Assembly: GCA_002011425.1 (NCBI GenBank)
Contig: MTNJ01000013.1
Span: 34,083 to 98,082, forward strand
DNA length: 64,000 nucleotides
Source: Candidatus Acetothermia bacterium JdFR-48
Lineage (GTDB): Bacteria; Bipolaricaulota; Bipolaricaulia; Bipolaricaulales; Bipolaricaulaceae
Direction: 5' to 3'
Below are positions 38,529 through 46,313 of the stretch, piece by piece; the first letter of the stretch is position 1, and each line of letters opens with the position of its first letter. The notes below the pieces were generated by a model that ran no database searches, was not told where the DNA came from, and was given only the letters and a program-made list of their open reading frames with translations. The position numbers were made by a program, and so were the translations under genes.

Positions 38529-39923
38529 TCATGCTCTCTCGCCGTACTTTCCCTTGAGGTACTGGTCGATGGCGAGGGCGGCGCGGCGCCCGGCCGACAT
38601 GGCAGCCACCACCGTGGCCGGACCGGTGACCACGTCCCCGCCGGCGAAGACCCCTTCCACTCCAGTATAACCGTCCCCGTTCGTTTCGATTGTCCCCCAC
38701 CGTGTGAGTCGAAAGCCTTCCACTGCGCGGATGATGAGAGGGTCGGGGCGAGTGCCTATGGCCATCACAACCGTGTCCAGGGAGACGGTGAAGTTAGACC
38801 CCTCGATGGGTATGGGGCGACGCCTGCCGGAGGAGTCCGGTTCACCGAGTTCCATCCTCACACACTCCGCCGCCACCACCTGTCCCTCCTCCCCGATGAA
38901 CCGCACGGGGTTCACAAGGAAGTGAAATTCCACCCCTTCCTCCCGGGCCTCGCGAACCTCGGTGGAGAAGGCTGGCATCTCCACCTCGGTGCGCCGGTAG
39001 AGGATCATAACTCGCTCAGCGCCGAGCCGGAGTGCTACCCGGGCGGCGTCGATGGCGGTGTTCCCGCCCCCCACAACCCCCACCACTTTGCCCACCTTGA
39101 GGGGGGTATCGTATTCGGGGAAGAGGTGCGCCTTGAGGAGGTTAACCCGCATGAGGAGCTCATTGGCGGAATAAACCCCGGCGAGCTCTTCACCGGGTAT
39201 CCCCATGAATTGGGGCTTCTCCGCCCCGGTCCCGAGGAAGACGGCGTGAAAGCCCTCGGCGAAGAGCTCATCAAGGGAGAAAGTGCGCCCGATGACTACA
39301 TTGGTCTGGATCTTCACCCCTAGTTTCCTCAGGTTCTCGACTTCGGTACGGACAATCCAGTGGGGCAGGCGGAACTCCGGGATCCCGTAAAGCAACACGC
39401 CCCCTGCTTCCTGTAGGGCCTCAAACACCACCACCTCGTGCCCCAGCCGACGCAGGAAGGCAGCGCACCCGATCCCCGCGGGGCCGGAGCCTACCACCGC
39501 CACCTGGAACCCCGTGGGCTTTTCCACTTGGGGCAGTTCCACTCCATGCTCGTACTCCCAGTCGGCCACGAACCGCTCCAAGGCCCCGATCTGGACCGGC
39601 TCGAACTTCTTCGCCAGTACACAGTGCCCCTGACACTGGACCTCGTGGGGGCAAACCCGCCCACATACCGCTGGAAGGACCGTGGTCCTCTTCAGGACAC
39701 GGATCGCGCCGCGGAAGTCGCCTTCTTTGATCTTAGCGATGAACCCGGGGATGTCGTTCCCCGCAGGGCAACCCCCCACACAGCTCGGGCGCTTGCATTG
39801 GAGACAGCGCTCGGCCTCCTGCATCGCCTCATCGGGGGTATATCCCACCGCCACCTCGTCGAAACACCTGATGCGCTCTTGTGGATTTAGGTGCCGCATA
39901 GGTATCGCCTCGGGGCGGATCAT
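38529..39923 (-). CDS. nfnB: NADPH-dependent glutamate-synthase-like oxidoreductase (NfnB / SudA type)
   Basis: 464-aa flavoprotein. The N-terminal Cys-rich region (CLQCKRPSCVGGCP and CGRVCPHEVQCQGHC) binds Fe-S clusters; an FAD site VVGSGPAGIGCAAFL and an NAD(P) site GVVGGGNTAIDAARVAL follow. Paired with the next gene, it matches the NfnAB electron-bifurcating transhydrogenase or the related sulfide dehydrogenase SudAB, not a complete glutamate synthase (no large subunit). ATG 39923 overlaps the nfnA stop by four bases. It would link NADH, NADPH and ferredoxin pools. Confidence 0.9.
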   Translation of the reverse strand: MIRPEAIPMRHLNPQERIRCFDEVAVGYTPDEAMQEAERCLQCKRPSCVGGCPAGNDIPGFIAKIKEGDFRGAIRVLKRTTVLPAVCGRVCPHEVQCQGHCVLAKKFEPVQIGALERFVADWEYEHGVELPQVEKPTGFQVAVVGSGPAGIGCAAFLRRLGHEVVVFEALQEAGGVLLYGIPEFRLPHWIVRTEVENLRKLGVKIQTNVVIGRTFSLDELFAEGFHAVFLGTGAEKPQFMGIPGEELAGVYSANELLMRVNLLKAHLFPEYDTPLKVGKVVGVVGGGNTAIDAARVALRLGAERVMILYRRTEVEMPAFSTEVREAREEGVEFHFLVNPVRFIGEEGQVVAAECVRMELGEPDSSGRRRPIPIEGSNFTVSLDTVVMAIGTRPDPLIIRAVEGFRLTRWGTIETNGDGYTGVEGVFAGGDVVTGPATVVAAMSAGRRAALAIDQYLKGKYGERA

Positions 39924-40717
39924 CCTGTCTCCTTTCCGAAGTAGCGTACAAGGGCGAGTCTCTCCTCCTCGCGGTAGGCGGAAAGCCGGACCTCCAAGGC
40001 CTCCCAGTTCACTTTGGCCCCATCGAAGGTCGGGCCATCGAGGCATACGAACTTCCCCTCGCCGCCAACTTCTACCCGACAGGAGCCACAGATGCCGGTC
40101 CCGTCCAACATAATCGGGTGGAGGAAGACCCGGATGGGAATGTTCCGTTCCCCACAGATCTCGCTACAGGCACGCATCATCGCCGGCGACCCCGAGGCCC
40201 AGACGAGGGCTGGGCGTTCCCGCTCGAGGCGTTCCCGCAGGGCGGCCGCCGGGTTCCCGATAAGATTGACCTCCGCCACTGCGCTGAATTTGTCCATCCA
40301 GAAACTACCGTTCGGGGTGGAGACGAGGCAGATCACCTCGTTTCCCCCCTCCCACAGGGCGCGGGCCAAGGGGTAGAGATTCGCGTACCAGGCGTCCTCC
40401 CCCACGCACATCACGCGGCCAGGGCGGCCGATCTCTACCGGATTGCCCAGGGGGCCGACCACGTCAAGGATCACATCCCCGGGACAGTACTCCCGCACGA
40501 GCTGGGACGTGGTCTTACCGCGCTCCCGGAAGACCACGGTGACGGCCCCTTGCCCGGGGTCCCAGTCCACGATCCCAAGGGGAATCCTCTCCCCACGCTC
40601 GTGAAGCCTGATGATGATGAACTGGCCGGGCTTCGCAGCGCGGGCGACGAGTGGGGCCCTCAACACGTACTCCCAGATCCCCCCACAGAGTTCTCGTCTG
40701 GAGACGATCTTGTACAT
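39920..40717 (-). CDS. nfnA: ferredoxin-NADP reductase-type subunit (NfnA / SudB type)
   Basis: 265-aa protein with an FAD domain (residues 1-95), an NAD(P)-binding domain and a C-terminal [2Fe-2S] motif in DGTGICGSCRVEVGGEGKF plus a later Cys in VCLDGP. This arrangement is shared by PyrK/HydG-like and NfnA proteins; the adjacent NfnB gene decides for Nfn/Sud. ATG 40717 has AAGGAGG three bases upstream. Confidence 0.9.
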   Translation of the reverse strand: MYKIVSRRELCGGIWEYVLRAPLVARAAKPGQFIIIRLHERGERIPLGIVDWDPGQGAVTVVFRERGKTTSQLVREYCPGDVILDVVGPLGNPVEIGRPGRVMCVGEDAWYANLYPLARALWEGGNEVICLVSTPNGSFWMDKFSAVAEVNLIGNPAAALRERLERERPALVWASGSPAMMRACSEICGERNIPIRVFLHPIMLDGTGICGSCRVEVGGEGKFVCLDGPTFDGAKVNWEALEVRLSAYREEERLALVRYFGKETG

Positions 40718-40798
40718 CTCCCTCCTTTCTTCTCGGCGCCGGATTATCACCGAAAGCCCGTTGAGCTAGCAAGGAAATACTCGATAGAATCGTGGGCC

Positions 40799-41437
40799 AT
40801 GTACCTCTATCTCGAGACAGACGGGAAGGTTTACACCGTGCACCGCGGGGGAAAACTCTCCCTACCGCGGATCGGGGACCCGATCCCCTTCCCCTATGAA
40901 GTGTTCTACGAGCTCCCCTGGGGCGACGAAGGGGTGGCCGTGGGCGTACCCCGTCTGGAGAGGCACCCCGCAGACTGGATTTCGAAGGATGAGATGCCTT
41001 CCAGGGAAGACGTCGCCCCGATCCTGCGGGAGGCGGTGCACCGGACCCTACCTCGGGCTGTGGCCGAAGGGGTCGTCGAGCGCGGAGACGAGGTACTCCT
41101 GGTGAAGGCCGCTCGGGGTCTCACGGCGGGGCGGTGGACCCTGCCCGGGGGATTTCTCTCCTTTGGTGAGGCGCCGGAGGAAGCGGTGCGTCGTGAGGTG
41201 GAGGAGGAGCTCGGGGTGGCTTGCACCGTGCGGGAACTCCTGGGGGTGAAGGCCAAGGTGGGTGACCACACCGGGCTCCATTGGCTAATCTTTTTCTTCA
41301 CGGTGGAACTCCACGGGGAACCCAGGCCGGATCCGGACGAGATCGCGGAGGCAAGGTTCTTCCCTAAGAAGGAGGCGGCCGTGGCCCTCGCCAATAGAAC
41401 CATGGCCGCCTTCCTGAGAGACCGCTACGGGATCTAG
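40799..41437 (+). CDS. Nudix hydrolase of unknown substrate
   Basis: 212 aa. An N-terminal approximately 85-residue domain (MYLYLETDGKVYTVHRGGKL) precedes the Nudix fold. The Nudix box lies around residues 115-140 (starts GGFLSFGEAPEEA, continues with a RREVEEELG core). The N-terminal part is not the usual zinc ribbon of NADH pyrophosphatases. ATG 40799 is where the frame begins after an intergenic gap; a longer frame from the left is antisense to nfnA and unsupported. Convergent with the secreted-protein gene, sharing a CTAG stop overlap. Confidence 0.8.
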   Translation: MYLYLETDGKVYTVHRGGKLSLPRIGDPIPFPYEVFYELPWGDEGVAVGVPRLERHPADWISKDEMPSREDVAPILREAVHRTLPRAVAEGVVERGDEVLLVKAARGLTAGRWTLPGGFLSFGEAPEEAVRREVEEELGVACTVRELLGVKAKVGDHTGLHWLIFFFTVELHGEPRPDPDEIAEARFFPKKEAAVALANRTMAAFLRDRYGI

Positions 41438-42537
41438 CGGAGGTCTATCGCCGCGGAGACCGAGAACTCCTGGGTCCAGGCAATGTCCCCAGGTCCCTTC
41501 GTGAAGGAAAGCAGTAAGGAGATATCCCAGCCGCCCAGGTTCAGGCTGAGCTGGAACACCGCGGCGTGTCGGTCCTCCGGGGACATATCCTCGGGGACCT
41601 TCAGCCACTCGAGGGAGTAATTGGCAGAGAAGGAGGTTCGGCCGTCAATCTCGTAGTCGTACGTTGCCCCAATGGTAAAGCGATAGGCGTCCTTCCAAGG
41701 TAGGGGCGCGGATAAGTTGCTACGCAGAAGGAGTTGCGAGTGGGGCTCGGGCGCGACAGCCCAATCGGCAGAAGCATTGAGGACGATGTCCCGTTCCCTC
41801 CTCTCCGGATCTAGGATCTCGTAACCGACGCCCACCTGAAGTGCCCCTCCGCAGAAACGATCCCGCCCCGTCTCGGTGATCCTCTCCTCCACGGTGAGGA
41901 CTGCTCTCGCGTCAAGGTCCACGCCAGCATCCGTCTCGACGATCTCTTCCACCTTGGCCACTAAGTCTTTGACCTTCTCGTACTCCAACATCCTCCCGAT
42001 CTCCTGAGCGATGGCCATCAGTGCATCTTCGGAGAGGGAAGCGGGGATGGCCCCGAGCCGCAGGAGGTCCTCCTCGATGAGCAATGCCTTCGCGAGAGGG
42101 GTCACGTCGTTGAACCGCCCGTAGCCGAGCCCCAACATGACCTGAAGCCAGGGCTGGAGGTAACGTTCGTCGGTACGCCACCGGCTTTCGAAACCACCGA
42201 ACAGGAAGAGGGGCTCCTCGGTTTCTAGGTAGTAGCGATAAGTACCCGAAGCCTCCGCCAATGCATCTGCCAGGGCGAAGTTCTCCAAGCCAAAAATGCC
42301 AGTGGCGGCAAGCGAAAATCCACTCTCGGGAGCGCTATAGATCTGGCTGTAGACAAAGGAGACGTTGCCTGCGTTGACCTCGATACCGGGTCTGTCGGGA
42401 TCCTCCAAATAGTGATAGGCGAAGGAAAGCTTCATATCGATGAGGCTCGTCTCCGGCGCCCGATAATCACAGAGGCTGAGAGAGAAGGCTGCAAATGGCA
42501 ACAACGCAAAAAGCCCGCCTAAGACTGCTTTCCTCAT
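41434..42537 (-). CDS. secreted protein, probable outer-membrane beta-barrel
   Basis: 367 aa. A clear signal peptide (MRKAVLGGLFALLPFAAFSLS) is followed by alternating-hydrophobicity strands (FAYHYLEDPD, VSFVYSQIYS, ALQVGVGYEILD, FTIGATYDYEIDG, FQLSLNLGGWDISLLLSF) and ends in VSAAIDLR. This is a barrel-like pattern, with a helical insert around residues 150-200 (EKVKDLVAKVEEIVE). I do not recognise the family. If correct it implies a diderm envelope. Its promoter region contains a 14-base perfect palindrome. Confidence 0.6.
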   Translation of the reverse strand: MRKAVLGGLFALLPFAAFSLSLCDYRAPETSLIDMKLSFAYHYLEDPDRPGIEVNAGNVSFVYSQIYSAPESGFSLAATGIFGLENFALADALAEASGTYRYYLETEEPLFLFGGFESRWRTDERYLQPWLQVMLGLGYGRFNDVTPLAKALLIEEDLLRLGAIPASLSEDALMAIAQEIGRMLEYEKVKDLVAKVEEIVETDAGVDLDARAVLTVEERITETGRDRFCGGALQVGVGYEILDPERRERDIVLNASADWAVAPEPHSQLLLRSNLSAPLPWKDAYRFTIGATYDYEIDGRTSFSANYSLEWLKVPEDMSPEDRHAAVFQLSLNLGGWDISLLLSFTKGPGDIAWTQEFSVSAAIDLR

Positions 42538-42574
42538 TTCTGATCATCCTCCCAACGAAGTCTTTTTCATACTC

Positions 42575-42580
42575 ATTATA
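42575..42580 (-). promoter_or_regulatory. candidate -10 box of the secreted-protein gene
   Basis: TATAAT on the minus strand, 38 bases before the start codon. No good -35; the expected position is covered by the palindrome at 42598. Confidence 0.45.
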
Positions 42581-42597
42581 CGCTGTACAGATGATAA

Positions 42598-42611
42598 ATC
42601 CTCGCGAGGAT
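42598..42611. promoter_or_regulatory. 14-base palindrome, candidate operator
   Basis: ATCCTCGCGAGGAT is perfectly self-complementary. It covers the expected -35 region of the minus-strand gene and lies 30 bases upstream of the divergent trpB2 promoter, so one regulator could serve both directions. Confidence 0.5.
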
Positions 42612-42641
42612 GACGACGGGTTGGAAATGAGGGCCTCGCGG

Positions 42642-42670
42642 TTGGCACGAGGTCTTATTTGTCCTATAAT
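42642..42670 (+). promoter_or_regulatory. promoter of the leader ORF and trpB2
   Basis: TTGGCA (42642-42647) and TATAAT (42665-42670) spaced by 17 bases. The expected start is near 42677. Confidence 0.8.
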
Positions 42671-42694
42671 CGCCGTCGTTTGAAGGAGGTGTTG

Positions 42695-42730
42695 ATGTTG
42701 AACACAGGAGGTTGTCTTTGGCGTAGGTAA
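42695..42730 (+). CDS. short leader ORF (11 codons, one Trp) upstream of trpB2
   Basis: ATG at 42695 follows AAGGAGGT at an ideal distance and encodes MLNTGGCLWRR, then TAA. It is the first thing transcribed from a consensus promoter and lies 127 bases before trpB2. A Trp codon near the end recalls attenuator peptides, but classical Trp leaders have two or more adjacent Trp codons, and the downstream hairpins (a short stem closed around the T-run at about 42731-42746, GTGG/CCAC near 42770, and a long-range GGATT/AATCC pairing) do not form a textbook terminator. Either a regulatory peptide or a chance ORF. Confidence 0.4.
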   Translation: MLNTGGCLWRR

Positions 42731-42856
42731 AGGATTTTTTTCCTTCTTTCATCCCCCTTTTAAGGATTGGTGGCCTCCACTTGAGATTCTTAGCCCCTCT
42801 GATCTGGAATCCAAACCTTAAACCCAGGATGTGAAGTCTCGCGAAAGGAGGTCACG

Positions 42857-44167
42857 GTGAAACGTGTCTTCAATTTGACCCAAGGGGAACTCCCACGGCG
42901 GTGGTACAACGTGCTCGCGGACTTCGATAACCCCTTACCCCCGCCCCTCGATCCGCGCACGAAGGAGCCGTTGGATCCCGACGCCCTCAAGGCCCTGTTC
43001 GCCGAGGAATGTGTGGCCCAAGAGGTTTCCACCGATCGGTTCATCGATATTCCCGAAGAAGTCCTCGAAGTGTACCGGCTATGGCGGCCCACTCCCCTCT
43101 TCCGCGCGGTGAACTTGGAGCGAGCCCTTGAGACCCCGGCAAGGATCTATTACAAGTACGAGGGTACGAGTCCTACTGGTTCCCACAAGCCGAACACCGC
43201 CGTGGCCCAAGCCTATTACCACAGGGTTGAGGGTACGAGGTGCCTTACCACCGAAACGGGGGCCGGCCAGTGGGGAAGTGCCCTCTCCTTCGCTTGTCAC
43301 GTATTCGGCCTCAATTGCACTGTTTATATGGTAAGGGTTTCCTACGAGCAGAAGCCGTACCGGCGGGTGATGATGCAAATCTATGGGGCAGAGGTGATTC
43401 CCTCGCCTTCTGAGCGCACCGAGGCAGGCCGCACGATCCTTGTCGCGGACCCGGATTCCACAGGGTCCTTGGGAATTGCGATCTCCGAGGCCATCGAGAC
43501 CGCCCTGCGGGAGCCCGCCACCAAGTACTCCCTGGGGAGCGTCCTCAACCACGTGCTCCTGCATCAGACGGTGGTGGGGGAGGAGGCGCTCCTCCAGTTG
43601 GATATGGCTGGAGATTACCCCGACGTGGTGGTGGGGTGTGTGGGCGGGGGGTCCAACTTCGCTGGGCTGATGTTGCCCTTCTTGCGTGACTCCAGGGCTC
43701 GGGGGCGGGCGGTGGAGTTCGTGGCCGTGGAACCCGTGGCCTGCCCCACCATCACCCGGGGGGAGGTTCGCTACGACTACGGGGATACCGCGGAAATGAC
43801 GCCACTCCTCAAAATGCACACCCTTGGCCACGGATTCGTCCCCCCGCCCATCCATGCCGGGGGGCTCCGCTACCACGGGGTGGCCCCCATCGTGACGCGT
43901 CTCGTCGAGGAAGGTGTGGTTAAGGCAGTGTCCTTGGACCAAGTAAACGTTTTCGAAGGGGCGGTCCTCTTCGCCCAGGCCGAGGGCATCGTCCCTGCCC
44001 CAGAATCGGCCCACGCGGTGCGGACGGCCATCGATATCGCCCGCGAATGCCGCGAGACCGGCCAGGAGAAGGTGATCCTCATCGGTCTCTCTGGCCACGG
44101 CCACTTCGATATGTCGGCCTACGCGGACTACCTCGCGGGAAAACTCGTGAGCATCTCCTCCACGTGA
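42857..44167 (+). CDS. trpB2: tryptophan synthase beta-like protein, TrpB2 type
   Basis: 436-aa PLP enzyme. It is longer than TrpB1 (about 400 aa) with the N-terminal extension [19 protein letters not shown] typical of TrpB2. The PLP Lys is in [13 protein letters not shown] (about residue 110), the catalytic region [12 protein letters not shown] follows and the phosphate loop is [11 protein letters not shown]. TrpB2 makes tryptophan from indole and serine, often without TrpA. No other trp genes lie nearby, so it may act as an indole-salvage enzyme. GTG 42857 has a good ribosome-binding site (AAAGGAGGT). Confidence 0.92.
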   Translation: MKRVFNLTQGELPRRWYNVLADFDNPLPPPLDPRTKEPLDPDALKALFAEECVAQEVSTDRFIDIPEEVLEVYRLWRPTPLFRAVNLERALETPARIYYKYEGTSPTGSHKPNTAVAQAYYHRVEGTRCLTTETGAGQWGSALSFACHVFGLNCTVYMVRVSYEQKPYRRVMMQIYGAEVIPSPSERTEAGRTILVADPDSTGSLGIAISEAIETALREPATKYSLGSVLNHVLLHQTVVGEEALLQLDMAGDYPDVVVGCVGGGSNFAGLMLPFLRDSRARGRAVEFVAVEPVACPTITRGEVRYDYGDTAEMTPLLKMHTLGHGFVPPPIHAGGLRYHGVAPIVTRLVEEGVVKAVSLDQVNVFEGAVLFAQAEGIVPAPESAHAVRTAIDIARECRETGQEKVILIGLSGHGHFDMSAYADYLAGKLVSISST

Positions 44168-44173
44168 ACCTCC

Positions 44174-44202
44174 GGGGCGGGGGGCCCGTGCTTCCCCGCC
44201 CC
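44174..44202 (+). terminator. hairpin after trpB2, possible terminator
   Basis: A perfect nine-base stem (GGGGCGGGG with CCCCGCCCC) and 11-base loop begins seven bases after the stop. No T-tract follows. Confidence 0.45.
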
Positions 44203-44264
44203 AATCCAATTCCCTTGCGAAACTAGTACTGACCCACTAATCTTCTCCCGGCCGGAGAGGGAAA

Positions 44265-45284
44265 ATGGGTGGCATTGGAAAATACATCTTACAGCGTGTT
44301 CTGTTGACGATCCCCATGCTTTTCATCCTTCTCTCAGCCGTGTTCCTCATGTTGCGCCTGATGCCCGGGGATCCCGTCCTCGCCATGCTCGGGGGGCGCA
44401 ACGTTTCCCCCCAGCTCATCGAGGAGCGCCGCAAAGAGTGGGGCCTCGATAAGCCCCTCCACGTTCAATACCTGGATTACCTCGCCCAGGTTGTGCGCTT
44501 CGACTTTGGAAGGTCTTCCCGCACAGGAAAGCCTGTGGTGGTGGAACTTTTCACGCGCCTCCCCGCGACGCTCGAACTCGCAATCTGGGGGATTTTCTTC
44601 GCCGCCCTCTTCGGCCTTACCACTGGGATCTGGGCGGCGGTGAGAGCGGACAAGACCGCGGATCACGCGATAAGAATCTTCCACATCGGTTCCTTTGCCA
44701 TCCCCATTTTCTGGCTAGGGCTCATGTTTCAAATGATCTTCGCGGTACAACTGGACTGGTTCCCCGTGGCGAAGAGGGTTTCCGGAATTTACGCGTACAC
44801 CTTCCAACCGATTACGCGATTCTACCTTCTCGACGCTATCATCCAGCGGGACTGGAACCTCCAGCTCGACGTGCTCAAACACCTCATCCTCCCCGCCGTC
44901 ACCCTTGGAATAGCCCTCACGGGGTTCTTGGGGCGGATGACCCGCGCGGCGATGCTCGAGGTCCTGGACGCTGACTACGTCACCACCGCCCGCTCCAAAG
45001 GTTTGAAAGAGAGGGTTGTGGTCCTCAAACATGCCCTCCGCAATGCCCTCATCCCCATCGTCACGGTGATGGGGCTCCAGTTCGCGATCCTCATGGGCGG
45101 GGCAGTGCTCACCGAGACCGTCTTCTCGTGGCCCGGGGTGGCGGGATTCCTGGTGCGAAGTCTCGATGCCCGTGACTGGAATGCGATCCAGGGGACGATC
45201 GTCTTCATCGGGGTCTTTATTGCCACCATCAACCTTATCGTGGACATCCTCTACTCGGTCATCGACCCGAGGGTGAGGTACTGA
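44265..45284 (+). CDS. ABC transporter permease, dipeptide/oligopeptide type (DppB)
   Basis: 339-aa permease with six predicted helices. FILLSAVFLMLRLMPGDPVLAMLGG is the conserved first helix region of DppB/OppB, and the EAA loop lies in DYVTTARSKGLKERVVVLKHAL. It has the normal family length, unlike the enlarged permease at 29033. It directly overlaps the DppC-type gene by one base. No ATPase genes are next to it. Confidence 0.92.
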   Translation: MGGIGKYILQRVLLTIPMLFILLSAVFLMLRLMPGDPVLAMLGGRNVSPQLIEERRKEWGLDKPLHVQYLDYLAQVVRFDFGRSSRTGKPVVVELFTRLPATLELAIWGIFFAALFGLTTGIWAAVRADKTADHAIRIFHIGSFAIPIFWLGLMFQMIFAVQLDWFPVAKRVSGIYAYTFQPITRFYLLDAIIQRDWNLQLDVLKHLILPAVTLGIALTGFLGRMTRAAMLEVLDADYVTTARSKGLKERVVVLKHALRNALIPIVTVMGLQFAILMGGAVLTETVFSWPGVAGFLVRSLDARDWNAIQGTIVFIGVFIATINLIVDILYSVIDPRVRY

Positions 45285-46201
45285 TGCAGGTAGCGAGGAT
45301 CATCTTCGCCCCCGTCTTTCGTGTCTTGCGTCCGATGCGACGTCAACGCCTCCTCAAGATCGGCCTCGTCATCGTTACCGCCCATATCATCATGGCTATC
45401 GTCTGCGGCCCCACCGGAGACCCAAACGATCCCTACGGGATCTCCAGGTTCATTCCTCCCTATAATCCCGAGAAGAGTTACCCGGAGATCCCCCGGCTCG
45501 CGCCGCCGTCAGCGGCCCACTGGATGGGGACCGACCACCTCCGCCGGGATGTCTTCAGCCGGGTGATCTCCGGGGGCTGGGCTCCCATCGTCGTCGCCTT
45601 CTCCTCCATCGCCATCTCGCTCACCGTGGGATCAATCCTGGGGTGGATTTCGGGCTTCGCAGGAGGACTCTTGGACCGGGTCCTCTCCCTCACTATGGAT
45701 GCCATTTACTCCTTCCCGTCCATGATCCTAGCCATCGCGTTGGTGGCGGTGATGCAGCCGGGGCTGGTGCCCATGATCATGGCCATTGCCGTGGTATACA
45801 TCCCCACCTACTTCCGCGTCACCCGGGCCGAAGTCCTCCAGATTAGGGAGCAAACCTTCGTGGAGGCGGCCCGCTCCGTGGGTGCCTCGTGGTGGCGGAT
45901 CCTCGCGCGTCACATCGCCCCTAATACGGTGAACGCCATCATGGCCGTCTCCTCGTTCAACATCGCCGACGCGATCCTTACGGAAGCCGCGATGTCGTTC
46001 CTCGGTTACGGCTTGCCCCCGCCGGCTCCGGACTGGGGATTCGACATTCAAAATGGTCAACGCTTCCTCCAGTCCGGCTACTGGTGGCTCATCACCTTTC
46101 CGGGGTTTATGATCCTTATGCTTTCTTTGGGCTTCGGCCTAATCGGCGAGGGGATCTCGGACCTGGTGAACCCCAAGCGTCGCCGCAAGAAACTCGTCTG
46201 A
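45284..46201 (+). CDS. ABC transporter permease, dipeptide/oligopeptide type (DppC)
   Basis: 305-aa permease. An N-terminal helix is followed by the periplasmic segment with HWMGTDHLRRDVFSRVISG, the DppC-family HxxGTDxxGRDxxSR motif in slightly changed form, and by the EAA loop FVEAARSVGASWWRILARHI. Starts on the last base of the previous gene. A promoter for the next gene begins four bases after its stop. Confidence 0.92.
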   Translation: MQVARIIFAPVFRVLRPMRRQRLLKIGLVIVTAHIIMAIVCGPTGDPNDPYGISRFIPPYNPEKSYPEIPRLAPPSAAHWMGTDHLRRDVFSRVISGGWAPIVVAFSSIAISLTVGSILGWISGFAGGLLDRVLSLTMDAIYSFPSMILAIALVAVMQPGLVPMIMAIAVVYIPTYFRVTRAEVLQIREQTFVEAARSVGASWWRILARHIAPNTVNAIMAVSSFNIADAILTEAAMSFLGYGLPPPAPDWGFDIQNGQRFLQSGYWWLITFPGFMILMLSLGFGLIGEGISDLVNPKRRRKKLV

Positions 46202-46204
46202 GGC

Positions 46205-46233
46205 TTAACGGGCGGCGGATCCCTCTGTATAAT
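46205..46233 (+). promoter_or_regulatory. promoter of the binding-protein gene
   Basis: TTAACG (46205-46210) and TATAAT (46228-46233) spaced by 17 bases, four bases after the permease stop. It would give the binding protein its own, stronger transcription. Confidence 0.65.
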
Positions 46234-46313
46234 AAAAATTTGACGCTCATGCATTAGGGGAGGTGGTAGGTGGAAAGAACCGTGCGCAGTTCCCAACTTG
46301 AAGGAGGTGTGTT

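Noticed and set aside
40118..40798. N-terminal extension of the second Nudix gene
   Set aside because: It would be antisense to nfnA and is not protein-like; the gene starts at ATG 40799.
42677..42856. T-box or classical trp attenuator before trpB2
   Set aside because: No T-box core sequence was found, only a single Trp codon, and no terminator hairpin followed by a T-run.
43079..44209. 376-codon open frame on the minus strand
   Set aside because: Antisense to trpB2, which has the PLP-binding motifs; the antisense protein has low-complexity His/Gly/Arg composition.
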